Shown here: positions 1 to 9,925 of the stretch, in pieces
How positions within the stretch are numbered: the stretch's first letter is position 1
Layout of the letters: every line of letters starts with the position of its first letter
Assembly (NCBI RefSeq): GCF_003171515.1
Contig: NC_089395.1
Span: forward strand, 434,001-498,000
DNA: 64,000 nt
DNA from: Pyrenophora tritici-repentis
Taxonomy: Eukaryota; Ascomycota; Dothideomycetes; Pleosporales; Pleosporaceae
Reading direction: 5' to 3'
Position numbers and translations under genes: made by a program
Notes under the pieces: model-generated
What the model saw: the letters and a program-made list of their open reading frames with translations, nothing else
Told to the model about the DNA's origin: nothing
Databases searched by the model: none

Positions 1-197
1 AACAGATTGGTTACATCTACGGCGCGTACCTCTGGCCAGATAGCGACGAACCTCGATACGGAATTGGTTTTGGTGCATCCGCAGGGTTTGCACTGCTGTC
101 GATCGCTTGTGCTTGGGTTATTCGCATGATGCTTATCAAGGAGAATCAGAGGTTGAAGGCTTCTACGAATGAGCGCATTAACCTGTACGGATACTGA
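1..197 (+). CDS. MFS transporter, C-terminal end (Dal5/allantoate permease-like), partial
   Basis: Reading from base 3 gives 64 residues ending at a TGA at 195-197; the gene begins outside the window. The peptide contains YLWPDSDEPRYGIGF followed by a last hydrophobic segment (GFALLSIACAWVIRMML) and a short charged cytoplasmic tail. The tyrosine/tryptophan-proline motif before the final helix is typical of the fungal anion:cation symporter (Dal5-like) branch of the major facilitator superfamily. Members take up allantoate, ureidosuccinate, vitamins or other organic anions; the substrate cannot be told from this fragment. A MITE lies 170 bp downstream. Confidence 0.7.
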   Translation, partial: QIGYIYGAYLWPDSDEPRYGIGFGASAGFALLSIACAWVIRMMLIKENQRLKASTNERINLYGY

Positions 198-369
198 GCC
201 GTAAGATTATACTGCAGGGTAGCATTGAATGTGTCAGTGTACCGACGTTGTGAAGAATGGGCTTATTTTGCATCTTTATGAAAGCGTAAGAGATAAGGAA
301 AAGTGGTAGAGAACCCGGTAGAGCTGTGGCAAAACTTGGCAGAGCTCTCAAAATCGTATAATCATAAAC

Positions 370-469
370 CTGGGTGTCATAAGATAGTTGACTTGTGTAC
401 AAAGGCCACTATAGTCGCCAGGCACGCCTCGTAGTTTACTCACACTGTCAAGTACTTTATGACACCTAG
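370..469. repeat. MITE-like element, copy A
   Basis: A 100-bp sequence with terminal inverted repeats. The left end reads CTGGGTGTCATAA and the reverse complement of the right end reads CTAGGTGTCATAA, and similarity continues inward with TTGAC. The core AGGCCACTATAGTCG (403-417) recurs at 31066-31080 (identical) and 31268-31282 (one change). No coding capacity, so it would depend on a transposase elsewhere. A target duplication was not identified with confidence. Confidence 0.6.
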
Positions 470-846
470 ATGATGTCGGGGCCATTCGCAACAAGGAAAA
501 TCCATGACTGTTCAAGCAGGTGGGGTAGATGACGCTGTTGCGGTAGTTAACTAGTGGGGCCGCTAGCAGAACGTGGAAGCAACCTCAGCTAGCCCACGGA
601 CACTACTACGACGTCTCGTTGTACCAAAGTTGCGTCACAAATACATAAGAACCAGACAGAGCTCAGATCTTCTGCTTCACAATCAACCACGTACGAGGCG
701 TCTGCACATTTTCACGATTAAATCTCACTGTTGTGACAGAGGGGCTTTAGAGACCGGGCGACACTATCGATATTGGATTAGTGGTACGTGATTACATACC
801 AAAGCCGCAAAAGAACATAAGGGAGAAAGAGGCTGAACACGAAAGT

Positions 847-1494
847 ATGAGCGAGTTTGAAGCTTCAGATGAAGAGTATGACATCATTGCGGATTTGGAA
901 GCCAAGCAGATCGAACAAGAGGAACGAGTGCAGAGGGTCCGCAGGTCCCTAGGAAATAATAGTCGAGTCGCCTTGGGTAGTCTTCATGGAGATTGGACTC
1001 TCTACTCTTCGCAATACCTAGCGGCGCTTGTCGAATTACCGGATTCCGAAATCGAATATGACTGGACGGCTGGAGAAATCAAAATTGAAGCCGCGGAGAA
1101 TTACGGGGAACCTGTAGTCAATGATACCTATGTTACGATCACATCGATAGAGACGGAAGAAGATCTGGGTATATACCTCTTAAAGCCCCGGTTTGCGTCC
1201 ACAGATTCTATCACGGAGACGGTCGCCAACAATGGCACTGATCAAACGTTCCACTGCGAAATTATGTTTCTAGGACTAGAACTTCTGGAACTGCGCATTC
1301 CAAGAAGAGCTGTTTCGAGCGACTTCAATGCAGACGAGATTTACTACGTTGCTGTCTTAAACTAGGTGGCAGAAGAGTATAATGATATGGAGGACTACTA
1401 CGGACAAGGAGGTTACGGCCAACCATTCGAGGGCTATCATCTTTCAAGTTTCGAACTTGCGTATGTGGCTGCAGCCTACTCTGAGTACATGTGA
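847..1494 (+). pseudogene. Acidic hypothetical protein, paralogue 1, with in-frame stop
   Basis: The first ATG in frame is at 847; the frame is open further upstream, so an upstream exon is possible. The reading frame reaches a TAG at 1363-1365 and then continues open for 42 more codons to a TGA at 1492-1494. It is a tandem paralogue of the gene at 2499: both have an acidic, glutamate-rich N-terminus, then SLHGDWTLYSSQ versus DLRRHWTLFSSQ, YDWTAGEI versus EDWTAGEL, and IYYVAVLN versus LYYVAIRD. The residues after the TAG (VAEEYNDMEDYY) line up loosely with the paralogue's continuation (MADEFDPDDD), so the TAG probably truncates an older, longer product. Either a 172-residue protein is made or the gene is decaying. 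No known domain is recognised. Confidence 0.5.
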
Positions 1495-2419
1495 ATAAAT
1501 TCACACAGCGATTAACGAGCGGAAGACCAGAAGCAGGGTTGGATTGAAGATGGGAGCATGTGGACTGTCTCTACATTGCACTTGCTATGATATGTATCGC
1601 CAACTAGAATGCGTAGTTTCGCAACGCTACAGCGTCGATCACATCTATTATCAAGCTCTAATGTGTGTTGGGGCTTACCATCACACTTCCCTTAGTTTTG
1701 TCAATAGTTCATCTGCACAATTGATGATCTCCAGCCCGTGTTGTTCAAATACGAGGCTGAACACTAAAGCGGCAACATTGCGGAGAAATTCTGTACCTTG
1801 CGTATCCGCGAGAGGGTATGTTTCTACGCGAGCAGAGCTGACGTGAGCCACTGAATGCGCATCGAATCATGTCTGAATGGATGACGAAGTCCCATGTTTG
1901 CTTCGATGCACCAAGATGGTTAGCCCCAGAAAAGATCGATAGTAAGAAGTAAGACCGGAAAGCTTTCCATGCATGGCGAACGGCCCAGGTTTGACTCAAA
2001 GCGAAAAATTGCGTTCAACCGCGCTGAAGTGATCAGGATAGATATTGAAGAGGTTGGGGACCTACCGAACGTTTGACAGCCCAACCTGCTGGAAACGGGA
2101 ACGGAGATCATGCCTCGTTCCATAGATGTTCTCCGAAAGGGATCATTGGGATGATACGGATGATGTGCGAGATATATCAGATGTTGTTTATTCTGATTCG
2201 GTTGCGCGCCGTATATGCCGTACCTATATGGTTACTTTTAGATTCTACCGGGGTCAGACCGGGGTAGCGTCAGATGAAACGGAGAAAGCGACGCGTCGCG
2301 ATGGCAGAATTACTGCCAGGAACACATTTATAAGACACGTTCGCTCGTCGTTACCAGAATCAAATCTCATTCCGCATACACGAAAATATACAAGAGCTTC
2401 TGAGCTTGTCTAGATCAGC
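1495..2419. other. Intergenic, no convincing gene
   Basis: A 95-codon open frame at 2126-2413 (starting MFSERDHWDD) has no recognisable domain, no splice support and no similarity to either neighbour. Nothing else of note is visible. Confidence 0.4.
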
Positions 2420-2498
2420 ATGGAAATTTTGAAGGAGTTTTGCAACGGCCTATCAGGTACACTATATCTATCTACTGCTATGAACAAGGCTTACTGTC

Positions 2499-3422
2499 AT
2501 GATAGACGATGCTATTGAATACTACCACCCGGACCCAAAGGGATACCCTTCACATAGGTTCAAGGGTCCCTATTACGAGGAGAAAGACTCGGACGATGAG
2601 ATGGAAGACTCAGATGACGAGGAAGAAGACTCGGAGGACGAAGAGATTGAGGAGGCCAGAGCCTTGCAAGCCAAATACGAAGAAAGAGCACAGAGTATCC
2701 GCACGTCCATTTCGCCAGACAAACGAGTCCGTTTGGGCGATCTCCGCAGACACTGGACACTGTTCTCATCGCAGGCTCTTGAGGCGTATGCCGCGATACC
2801 TAAAGGACACTATGTCGACGAGGATTGGACGGCTGGGGAACTTACGATTCAAAATCCCGATCCGGAGGAATACCCTCTGCCTTACGACGTAGAATTTAGT
2901 CTGACGGGAACTGAACCCGATTCTTTATACATGTCCCTAAACATACCCAAGTTTCGGTCTGCCACTTCTGTCGAGAGGATTGGAGTCGGCGATGACGGGA
3001 GAGTTTACCAGTTTTCAGTCACGTTCCTGGACAAATATCACATCGATTTGCATGCGCCCCGCAGCATATTTCCGGACGGTATCACTTCACCTGACCTCTA
3101 CTATGTTGCTATTCGAGACTTCAGTATGGCAGATGAGTTTGACCCTGACGATGATCCCACAAACCATGAGGGCTATGAGAAAATTCATGAGTTCTGGAAG
3201 CGCTTGTATGCTGAGTATGAAGCTAACGGTGGAGTCCGAGACATCAGTATGGCAAAAGAGTCTGACTATGGCGATAATACCACAAAGGATATGAGTTATG
3301 AGGAACTCGTTGAGTACTGGAACAACTTGGAGGCTGGGTACGCAGCTTACTGTCGAGACCATGCGGCATACTTGTCAACGAGCGAGCCGGCTCGCTCAGC
3401 TCGCTCGGCTTGGACGTTTTGA
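2499..3422 (+). CDS. Acidic hypothetical protein, paralogue 2, 3' end replaced by hAT transposon
   Basis: The frame from ATG 2499 gives 307 residues. An alternative start at ATG 2420 uses a 37-nt first exon and a 49-nt intron (2457-2505) and joins the same frame. Residues 30-55 are almost entirely Asp/Glu/Ser. A domain of about 150 residues shared with the upstream paralogue follows (RRHWTLFSSQ, DEDWTAGELTI, LYYVAIRD). Next come two tandem 41-residue repeats (3114-3236 and 3237-3359), beginning RDFSMADEFD and RDISMAKESD. The coding frame then enters a hAT element at 3367. The last 18-19 residues (ending EPARSARSAWTF) are transposon-encoded and the stop is inside the element. The original last codons survive beyond the element at 4427-4455 as a short Asp/Ser-rich tail. 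Function unknown. Confidence 0.55.
   Translation: MIDDAIEYYHPDPKGYPSHRFKGPYYEEKDSDDEMEDSDDEEEDSEDEEIEEARALQAKYEERAQSIRTSISPDKRVRLGDLRRHWTLFSSQALEAYAAIPKGHYVDEDWTAGELTIQNPDPEEYPLPYDVEFSLTGTEPDSLYMSLNIPKFRSATSVERIGVGDDGRVYQFSVTFLDKYHIDLHAPRSIFPDGITSPDLYYVAIRDFSMADEFDPDDDPTNHEGYEKIHEFWKRLYAEYEANGGVRDISMAKESDYGDNTTKDMSYEELVEYWNNLEAGYAAYCRDHAAYLSTSEPARSARSAWTF
3114..3359 (+). repeat. Tandem 123-bp coding duplication
   Basis: Two directly adjacent 123-bp units (3114-3236, 3237-3359) begin CGAGACTTCAGTATGGCA and CGAGACATCAGTATGGCA. Each encodes 41 residues, so the duplication keeps frame. The units have diverged (for example EFWKRLYAEYEA versus EYWNNLEAGYAA), so the event is not recent. Confidence 0.75.
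3359..3366. repeat. hAT target-site duplication, left copy (CCATGCGG)
   Basis: The 8-bp word CCATGCGG directly precedes the left terminal inverted repeat and is repeated exactly at 4419-4426 after the right one. Eight base pairs is the usual hAT duplication length. Confidence 0.85.
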
Positions 3423-4418
3423 CCAAGCCGAATGAGCTGAGCGCGCAATGCGCGCTTGCAAGCCGAGCGAGCTTAGGGATAGGCGCTCGCTCAGTCAGCT
3501 TGCTTAGCTTGGTTAGATGGGGCGGTTGGAAACTTGGGGCTGAAGGACTTGGTGGAGGGGCAATCTCACGATGATTTTTAGGTGTAGTGCGTAAGTTCGA
3601 AACCTAGTTATAACATAAAATACACTCTTTTTTGCTATATTTCTAGCAAATAAGCTACTAAATTTCCGGCTAACCGCCTGGCAACAATATTCTCCTTTTG
3701 CGACACTTCACTTACTACTTATCACCCACCACACTCATCTAAACTCCATCAACGCGTCTCTATTTGCAGCTACTATCTACCTCGCCGTTGCTATAATGCC
3801 AGCAAAAAGAACACGCGTTAATGCTCCAGAAATCGCGGCAACTTTATCAACAACTTTATTGAGCCTGCAGGGCTTACGGAGAACGAGGAAGATGAATATG
3901 AGGCTTGGAAACGCAGCGAACCGATCGCTGGCGAGGGCGTCGACCCTATAAAATACTGGGTAGAACTCCGCGATCGCCACCCTAGCCTTAGCAAATTTGC
4001 TATCGACATGCTATCAATCCCAGGCTCAAGCTGTGAGTGTGAGCGCTTATTCAGCGAGCTGGGTGACCTCCTCGAGCCCCGTCGGCGCAGCATTTCTCCG
4101 CAACTTCTAGCAGCAATACAGTGCGATCGACGATGGATAAGAGCTGGATTTGGCAGTGGTGAGGTGCCTGTAAAGGAGGCTATCAGCGATGAGGAGATGG
4201 ACGCGAAATACGGTGTACATAAGTGGGATATTAGCTGAGAAACTCAACACCAAGGTTTCTATATAACTTTCCTAATCGGGACTGAGCCCATCAAGCCGAG
4301 CGAGCTGACAGCCCTGTTTCAGCCAATCCGAGCGAGCCGAGCGAGCTGCTGGCCTCCGCTCAATTGGCTGAGCAAGCCAATTGGCTGAGCTCGCTCAGCT
4401 TGCTCATTGACATCTGTG
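3367..4418. mobile_element. Defective hAT-superfamily DNA transposon (about 1.05 kb)
   Basis: The left end (CATACTTGTCAACGAGCGAG) and the reverse complement of the right end (CACAGATGTCAATGAGCAAG) match at 15 of 20 positions, including TGTCAA and GAGC. The flanks are the perfect 8-bp duplication CCATGCGG. Both subterminal regions (about 3375-3520 and 4290-4405) are packed with GAGCGAGC / GCTCGCTC motifs in both orientations; hAT ends often carry such short subterminal repeats, which serve as transposase binding sites. The interior keeps only the start and the C-terminal dimerisation part of a transposase, in different frames, so the element is non-autonomous. It sits in the 3' end of the gene starting at 2499. 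Confidence 0.9.
3796..4238 (+). pseudogene. hAT transposase remnant (N-terminal stub plus C-terminal dimerisation region)
   Basis: An ATG at 3796 opens a short basic N-terminus (MPAKRTRVNAPEIAAT) that runs into a stop after about 50 codons. In another frame, open from 3821 to the stop at 4236-4238, lies a hAT C-terminal dimerisation segment: EYEAWKR, then DPIKYWVELRDRHPSLSKFAIDML, then IPGSSCECERLFSELG. The last motif is the diagnostic hATC signature (P-x-S-S-x-x-x-E-R-x-F-S). The catalytic core (RNase H-like domain with insertion) is absent, so no active enzyme can be made. Confidence 0.85.
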
Positions 4419-4426
4419 CCATGCGG
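4419..4426. repeat. hAT target-site duplication, right copy (CCATGCGG)
   Basis: Exact repeat of 3359-3366. Removing the element plus one duplication copy joins codon GCG to GACTCCGACGCC in frame and leads to a TGA at 4453-4455, the inferred original stop of the interrupted gene. Confidence 0.85.
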
Positions 4427-5469
4427 ACTCCGACGCCGATTCGGAGAAAAGCTGAATGACAGAAGATGAGTGGGCAGACGAAGAGTAATGGTGGACTGGT
4501 TTTACATTTTATTTGCTATTATCCTTGCTATCAGCTGTAATTGTATGTCACTACGCTGCGCTAATCTCCAATGGCCGCGCACAATAATCTTATCTCCTAC
4601 AACGATGAATTGATCATCTCTCTACGTACTCCTGAAGGTTCCTCTAATCTCCCCAAGAAACCAAGCATCGTTCTAGACTCCAATCACCACATAAACACAC
4701 TGACCCATCAAACACGCCCTTCCGGAACAGTGTACAGCTCATCTGAACTTTACCGCACACATCAGTTGAGAAGCTCTCTCGCAAAACAACACAGTCAATA
4801 TGCCGCGCATCACCAACGCTTCCAGTACCAGCAAATCGGTCAATTTCAACACCCAAAAAGCACCAAACCCGCCATCACGGTCGCGCGACGCGTTCCGTGC
4901 TTACCTGTGGGGTCTGCAACACCAACAACCAGCACAAGTTGAACATCCATCGCCTTCTCAATCCACCTCACCACCTCCCCATTTCCCATTCCAAAAACAT
5001 AGATATGTTTGTCTTCATAGCTGAAGGCACTGGAACGTGAACATTCAAGAGTATCTACTCAGACCGGGGTTGCGGAACTCATCACGGTGCCATGTGCGGT
5101 CAGGGTCCTGTAGCAACGATTGTTGTGGTTTTGGAAATTATGGGGAAAGAGAGGATAGGGTTGGGGTTAATGGGAGGACGGGCGCGGGGTATTTCAATTT
5201 ATTGCCGGAGCTCCATCTTGGTAGGAGGCGGGAGGCGCAGGTTGGAAGGGAAAAGATGATGGGGGTAGTGAGGACACTTAGTGAGTAGTCGTGTTTGGAT
5301 GGAGATTGGGCAGGTTAGCAGGGTAAATCCGAATCAAGCAATTTAACCCATCTCTTCCATGCCAGAAAAGAAACAGAAGGAAGAAATTGACGCAAAAGAA
5401 TCGAGGATGAAAATGACTTGATGATTTCTAATCAACACCCTACAACTTTTAACAAAACACCAACCACAC
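4427..5469. other. Region with overlapping open frames, no assignable gene
   Basis: The + strand has a 123-codon frame at 4571-4942 (starting MAAHNNLISYNDE) and an overlapping 74-codon frame at 4800-5024 (starting MPRITNASSTS). They are rich in Gln, Ser, Pro and His and show no domain. They could be exons of one gene separated by an unseen intron or frameshift, or non-coding. The first bases, 4427-4455, are the displaced 3' end of the gene interrupted by the hAT element. Confidence 0.35.
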
Positions 5470-7265
5470 TTAATGCACCTTCGGCGCCTCCCCCCTCTCC
5501 AACGCCTCCACCAAAGCCCTCGGTCCCACATACCCCCTATTCCTTATCCACACATACCAGCCGCCCAGCAAGATCGTAACCCCACCCACCAACGCACTCG
5601 TATAATTCATCGTCGTAGTGTTAAACGGCACCGCAAACGGGAAGCAATAAATCGGTATCCAAACAACCATGTACGAACACGCCAGAATGGCAACTGTGTA
5701 GAAGACCGGGTCTGGCATGGTAAACGGACCCTTTGTGACGTGGCGGCGGCGCGAAAGGATGTTGGGGAGGATGAAGGCGAGGTAGGATAGCGAGCTTAGG
5801 ACGATAAAGGAGCCTACGAAGGCGGAGAAGGCGGTCGAGGAGCCGATGTATATGCATCCTAGTATTGTGTTGATGATACCGCAGGCGAGAGTTGCGTTCC
5901 ATGGGTTTCCCCATTTGGGATCTACGCGGCCGACCCATTTGGGCCAGGGAGTGGCGTCGTCGCGGCCGAGAGTCCACAGCATACGGCCGCTGGTGATGTA
6001 GCAGCCGATGTTTGTGCACAAGGTTGGGAAGAAGATGACGAGCAAGAGGCCGAGGGAGCCGCCGTGCGAGTTTGTGGCTTGGCGGTAGAGTTCGGCGAGA
6101 GGGAAGGGCCAGGGGTTTGCGAAGAGGGTGGAGAGGTCGTTGACCGAGTAGAAGATTGTGATGAGGTAGAGTAAGGCGGTTGTGAAGCCGACGGCGTATT
6201 GGGCGAGGATCGCGAGGGGGATGTTACGGCGGGGGGATGGGAGTTCTTCGGCAAGGTGGGATACGCAGTCACTAGGGTATTGTTAGTTTGTTGTTGGCGT
6301 TGATGAAGGGCAGTTTGAACTCACGGTGTGCCTACGCCAAAAGCGCCGTTCAACATGCCTGCGCAAAATACGAAGCCATTGCTACTCCAGCCTGTTTGGT
6401 TCTGCCAATCTCGGAATACGAATTCTGTGCTTGCGTAGCCCTTGCCGGTCCTACTGGGCATGATTGCGCACACCATGATTGTAATAAAGACGCCGAGCAG
6501 GATGAAGAATAGGCCGATATTTGTGAGTTTGGGGAGCGTACGGTTGGCGAACATGACAATAAAGCACGAAATCCAGGTGATGAGGAGGTATGCGATGAAG
6601 ACGTGCCAGCGCTCGAAGGCGTAGCCGGGGTGGAAGAGTCCGTACATGGATACGACTTGGTTGGCGAGGATGGAGGAGATGGATGCCGTGCCGAAGATCC
6701 AGCCCAATGAGTTCCACCTATTGAGTGTTAGTCTTTGGTTCAATTTTCATCATCTCTTGCTAATTCTTGAATAGCACATAGGAATGTACTTACCAACCAG
6801 CATAGAATCCGACAATCTTTCCAAATCTTGCGCCAGCTGTCACGCTAGCCCAGTGATACACACCAGCTGATGAAGGGATGGAAGATGCCATTTCAGCAAT
6901 ACACGCCGCAATCATAAAGTAGCACATTGACACAGCAATAAACTCATAGATGACACCCGCAGGACCGCCATTGTAAAGCGCGATAGCCTAAACGAGTTAG
7001 CATAGCGCCACTATTGTCCCAAGAGACAGTAACCTACAATTGAACCGCCCAGAGCAGCCCAAACATTCCCCGTCGTGATACCAATCGCGCAAAGGTTCAA
7101 AAGACTAAAATTACGTTCCAACTCTTGTTTGTGACCAGAAGCGTTCAGCTCCTCGCTCACCTCCCCTATCGACGCATCCACCTCTTCCGGTCTCACTTGA
7201 CCGAGCTCTACCTTTTTTTCGTCCATCTTGAGGTATGTAGGTGGTATAGGCAGGGAGCCAGCCAC
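5470..7265 (-). CDS. Amino-acid/choline permease (APC superfamily, GABA/choline-transporter type)
   Basis: Four exons on the minus strand: 7265-7038, 6987-6794, 6717-6325 and 6271-5470, with introns of 50, 76 and 53 bp. They total 1617 nt and encode 538 residues. A later in-frame ATG at 7226 (MDEKKVEL) is a possible alternative start. A hydrophilic N-terminus leads into the first helix region (FSLLNLCAIGITTGNVWAAL). Further hydrophobic segments follow, with family motifs GGPAGVIYEF, SSIPSSAGVYHWAS, GAFGVGTPDCVSHLAEELP and DDATPWPKW. This matches the fungal Hnm1/Uga4/Bat1 branch of plasma-membrane amine and amino-acid permeases (about 500-550 residues). The substrate (choline, GABA, carnitine, polyamine) cannot be decided from sequence alone. 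Transport class confident, substrate not. Confidence 0.9.
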
Positions 7266-8484
7266 TGGACTATAACTTCAAAGCTATCCGTAGATGACGC
7301 ACGGCAAGAGGAAATGATGTGAATATAAAGTGCCGATAAGCGTTGCACACGACGTCAATGCACTCGTATGTCTAGACCCTGCCGAGAGAGAGACATAAAC
7401 TGCCGAGCAAATGGGGGAAGGTGGAATGGAGTGCCGATCGGTATAGTAGATCTAACGTTCTCCCAAGTCGGCTGTCAAGGTCCCTGCAAAGATAAGAGAA
7501 AGGAGGGTGCGGAAGAATAAAAGTACAAGAAACGACGAGATCAGGGACCTAAGCAATACAATCATATATGGGACGAAAGGGAAAAATTTATACACGTATC
7601 TCTCTTATTCAACTCCCACTATCACCTTTGAGCGCCTCTGGCCGCCTCTATCTTCTACTCGACAGCATCACTGCCGGCTTCACGTAAGTACGTGTGCTAA
7701 GCGATGGGGACGGGATCCCCGGGAAGCAACGTGCGGGAATCAGCCATCTCCGCAGTGGCACCGTGGAAGTGGGCGATAAGAGAGTACGTCAAGCGATGTC
7801 TAGGGTGAAGATGATAACATCCCGGTACGTGATGCTCGAACAGGCAAGTTTGCACCAATAAGCGGAATTGGTGGTGCGATAGGCGAACGGCTGCTTTGAG
7901 TGCGGAGACATTTAGAGTAACACGGTGGCGTAACATAAGATAAGTAAATTCTTGGACTGCAGGATGTTATTGAGGAGTAGTGGTCCACAAACGTACTCTA
8001 GACCATTGGCAATGTTAGTGTAGTTTTCTCGTATGATGGCGCTATCTTTACAATGCCGTGATGTGGTTCCGAGTAGCATGGCGCCGGCCTCGCGGTTTAC
8101 GAGCCGCTGGGCGCTAGAAGGTGGCGCTATCCGCCACGCGTCTCAGAACACTCGACACAATACATGGTAATGCAAGCGTATAGGTTTATCTGCCAAATTG
8201 CAACAGATACCACCCAAGGTTAATGCTTCTCACCGAGGGGATAATGAATACCAAGAAAAAAAAAGTAAAGTAAATAGCCGTGGGGGGAAAAGTATATGAC
8301 AAGACATAATGACATGCGCATTCTTGAATAGTGTACACAAAGTAAACGCACCTGCAACTCCGAGCCCGTGTCGCCTTATGAAGGACTAGTAATTACCATC
8401 TAATGTCCTCGTCAAGCGTGAGCAACCCAAATTCTAATGACATAGCACGTTCCAACTCATCCCACGTATCGAATAAAGGCAGGT
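7266..8484. other. Intergenic, upstream of permease
   Basis: About 1.2 kb holding the permease promoter and the 3' flank of the GFA-like gene, both on the minus strand. Only short unsupported frames are seen. A run of A at about 8257-8264 and scattered AT-rich tracts are the only visible features. Confidence 0.4.
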
Positions 8485-9280
8485 CTAGGTGCGCATCTCG
8501 GTGTCCTCGCCGTCGTCAATATCGCCAATCTTGCGCTTGCTGGGCGTAGCGCTGCCCTCGTCGTCGGCATCGTCGCCTTCAGTCCATTCCGTCACCTCCC
8601 ATTCGACTTGCACGCCACTCTCAGTGTGTCCACCTCGCTGCTGCTTGAAGCGTCCAAGCCGAGTGTTGCGCACAATCTCTTCGAACCAAGGAGCGCCTCG
8701 CGATTGCGGTCCCGAGCGAGCGACGGTGGTGCGTGCAGGATGCGATGGTGAGGGGCCAGCGGCAGTGGATTCGTCGTCGCTGCTCTCGCTGCTGCTGGGC
8801 AGGTAACCAAGCTCTCCTAGCAACTCCTGGTCCTCGTCCAGCAGACTGCCGACGGTTAAGGAAATGTGCTCAGCCTCATCTCGAGTTCGCTCATTCCACG
8901 ATGAGAGCTGTGTGCCGCAGTATCCACAGAATTGGCGACGAGTATGCGATGTAAATGGGGAGACGAAGCTGCGCTTGATGCTCAGTCGCGTCTCGTCGGG
9001 GAACTGGGCGAATGTGGCTGATGTGTACCATGGTAGAGGTACGCGGAACCAGAGAGTGAGGGGGTTTGCTGAGTGATGCCCTATCTACAAGTTAGCATCC
9101 AGTACCTTGTTGGAATGCGCTGCTAGCTCCTATGCCGCACCACAAAAAGAACATGAACTTACGCGATGCCGAAGTGTTGTCGTATCTCAGTTCAGCCAGT
9201 TGGGCCTGTTGTGTCGGAATCTCAATCACATAGCGGTTTCGTCCGCAGGCGCAACTTCCATGCAGTGTTTGGGTTGCCAT
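8485..9280 (-). CDS. GFA/CENP-V-like zinc-binding domain protein
   Basis: Two exons on the minus strand: 9280-9163 and 9080-8485, with an 82-bp intron whose acceptor ATAG was chosen to keep frame. The product has 237 residues. The N-terminus has HGSCACGRNRY, the C-x-C start of the glutathione-dependent formaldehyde-activating (GFA)/CENP-V fold, and a later C-x-x-C (QFCGYCGTQLS). The usual central C-H-C-x-x-C-R cluster of GFA enzymes is not present; the spliced sequence there reads ASRHHSANPLTLWF. The protein may therefore bind one zinc and lack classical activity. The C-terminal third is low-complexity (SSSESSDDES) with an acidic, probably disordered tail. Fold assignment is good, function unknown. 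Confidence 0.8.
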
Positions 9281-9925
9281 TCCGTAGTTCGTTTGTGCTT
9301 CCGAAGCACGAATTGGTTTGTTGGTGGTGTTTTAGATGTGGCGTGTGTCAGTGCAGGCAATAGGCAACGTGCCTTTACCAGCCAGCGGGCGATTGATGTC
9401 TTTAGTGTTTGCGGGGGAAGCGTGGAAAGAAATCGAAGCCGAAATTACACGCCCGTTGCGGCTTCCCCAACTGTTGTGCAACACGGTCTGTGCTGTGATT
9501 GGTCAAAACGTCAGCCCTGTGAGATGGCAACCACGCCTGACACAACTATCGCATCACCTTGACAACAGAGACGCAAAAGAAACTCTCAATATCTGGCAAA
9601 TTTCCATGTCGCGCGTAATGGGGATATTCACGCGCCTTTATTTCGAAGAGTACGAGTCCTGCGTGATACTGAAACTCGCGATCTCTGACCATTGTGATCC
9701 AACATCGCGTCATGTGTGGGGAAGCTGAAGAACATTCGAGCACCACCCAGCATCTTCGCGACGACCCAAACTGGCGCACGTCCTCACACAGAGCAAAAGA
9801 CAAAGAGATTAGCACAGTTGCAGTCAATCAAAACTTCTCTTTCGATTCGCTTGGCTGATTGATCTTCATCGTGTATGCATGCGTTGTCCAAGGCACGCAT
9901 ACTTGAGTAACAGACCAATCCACGT

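Noticed and set aside
2126..2413. 95-codon frame starting MFSERDHWDD
   Set aside because: No domain, no paralogue similarity, and a stop codon directly upstream; cannot be supported as a gene.
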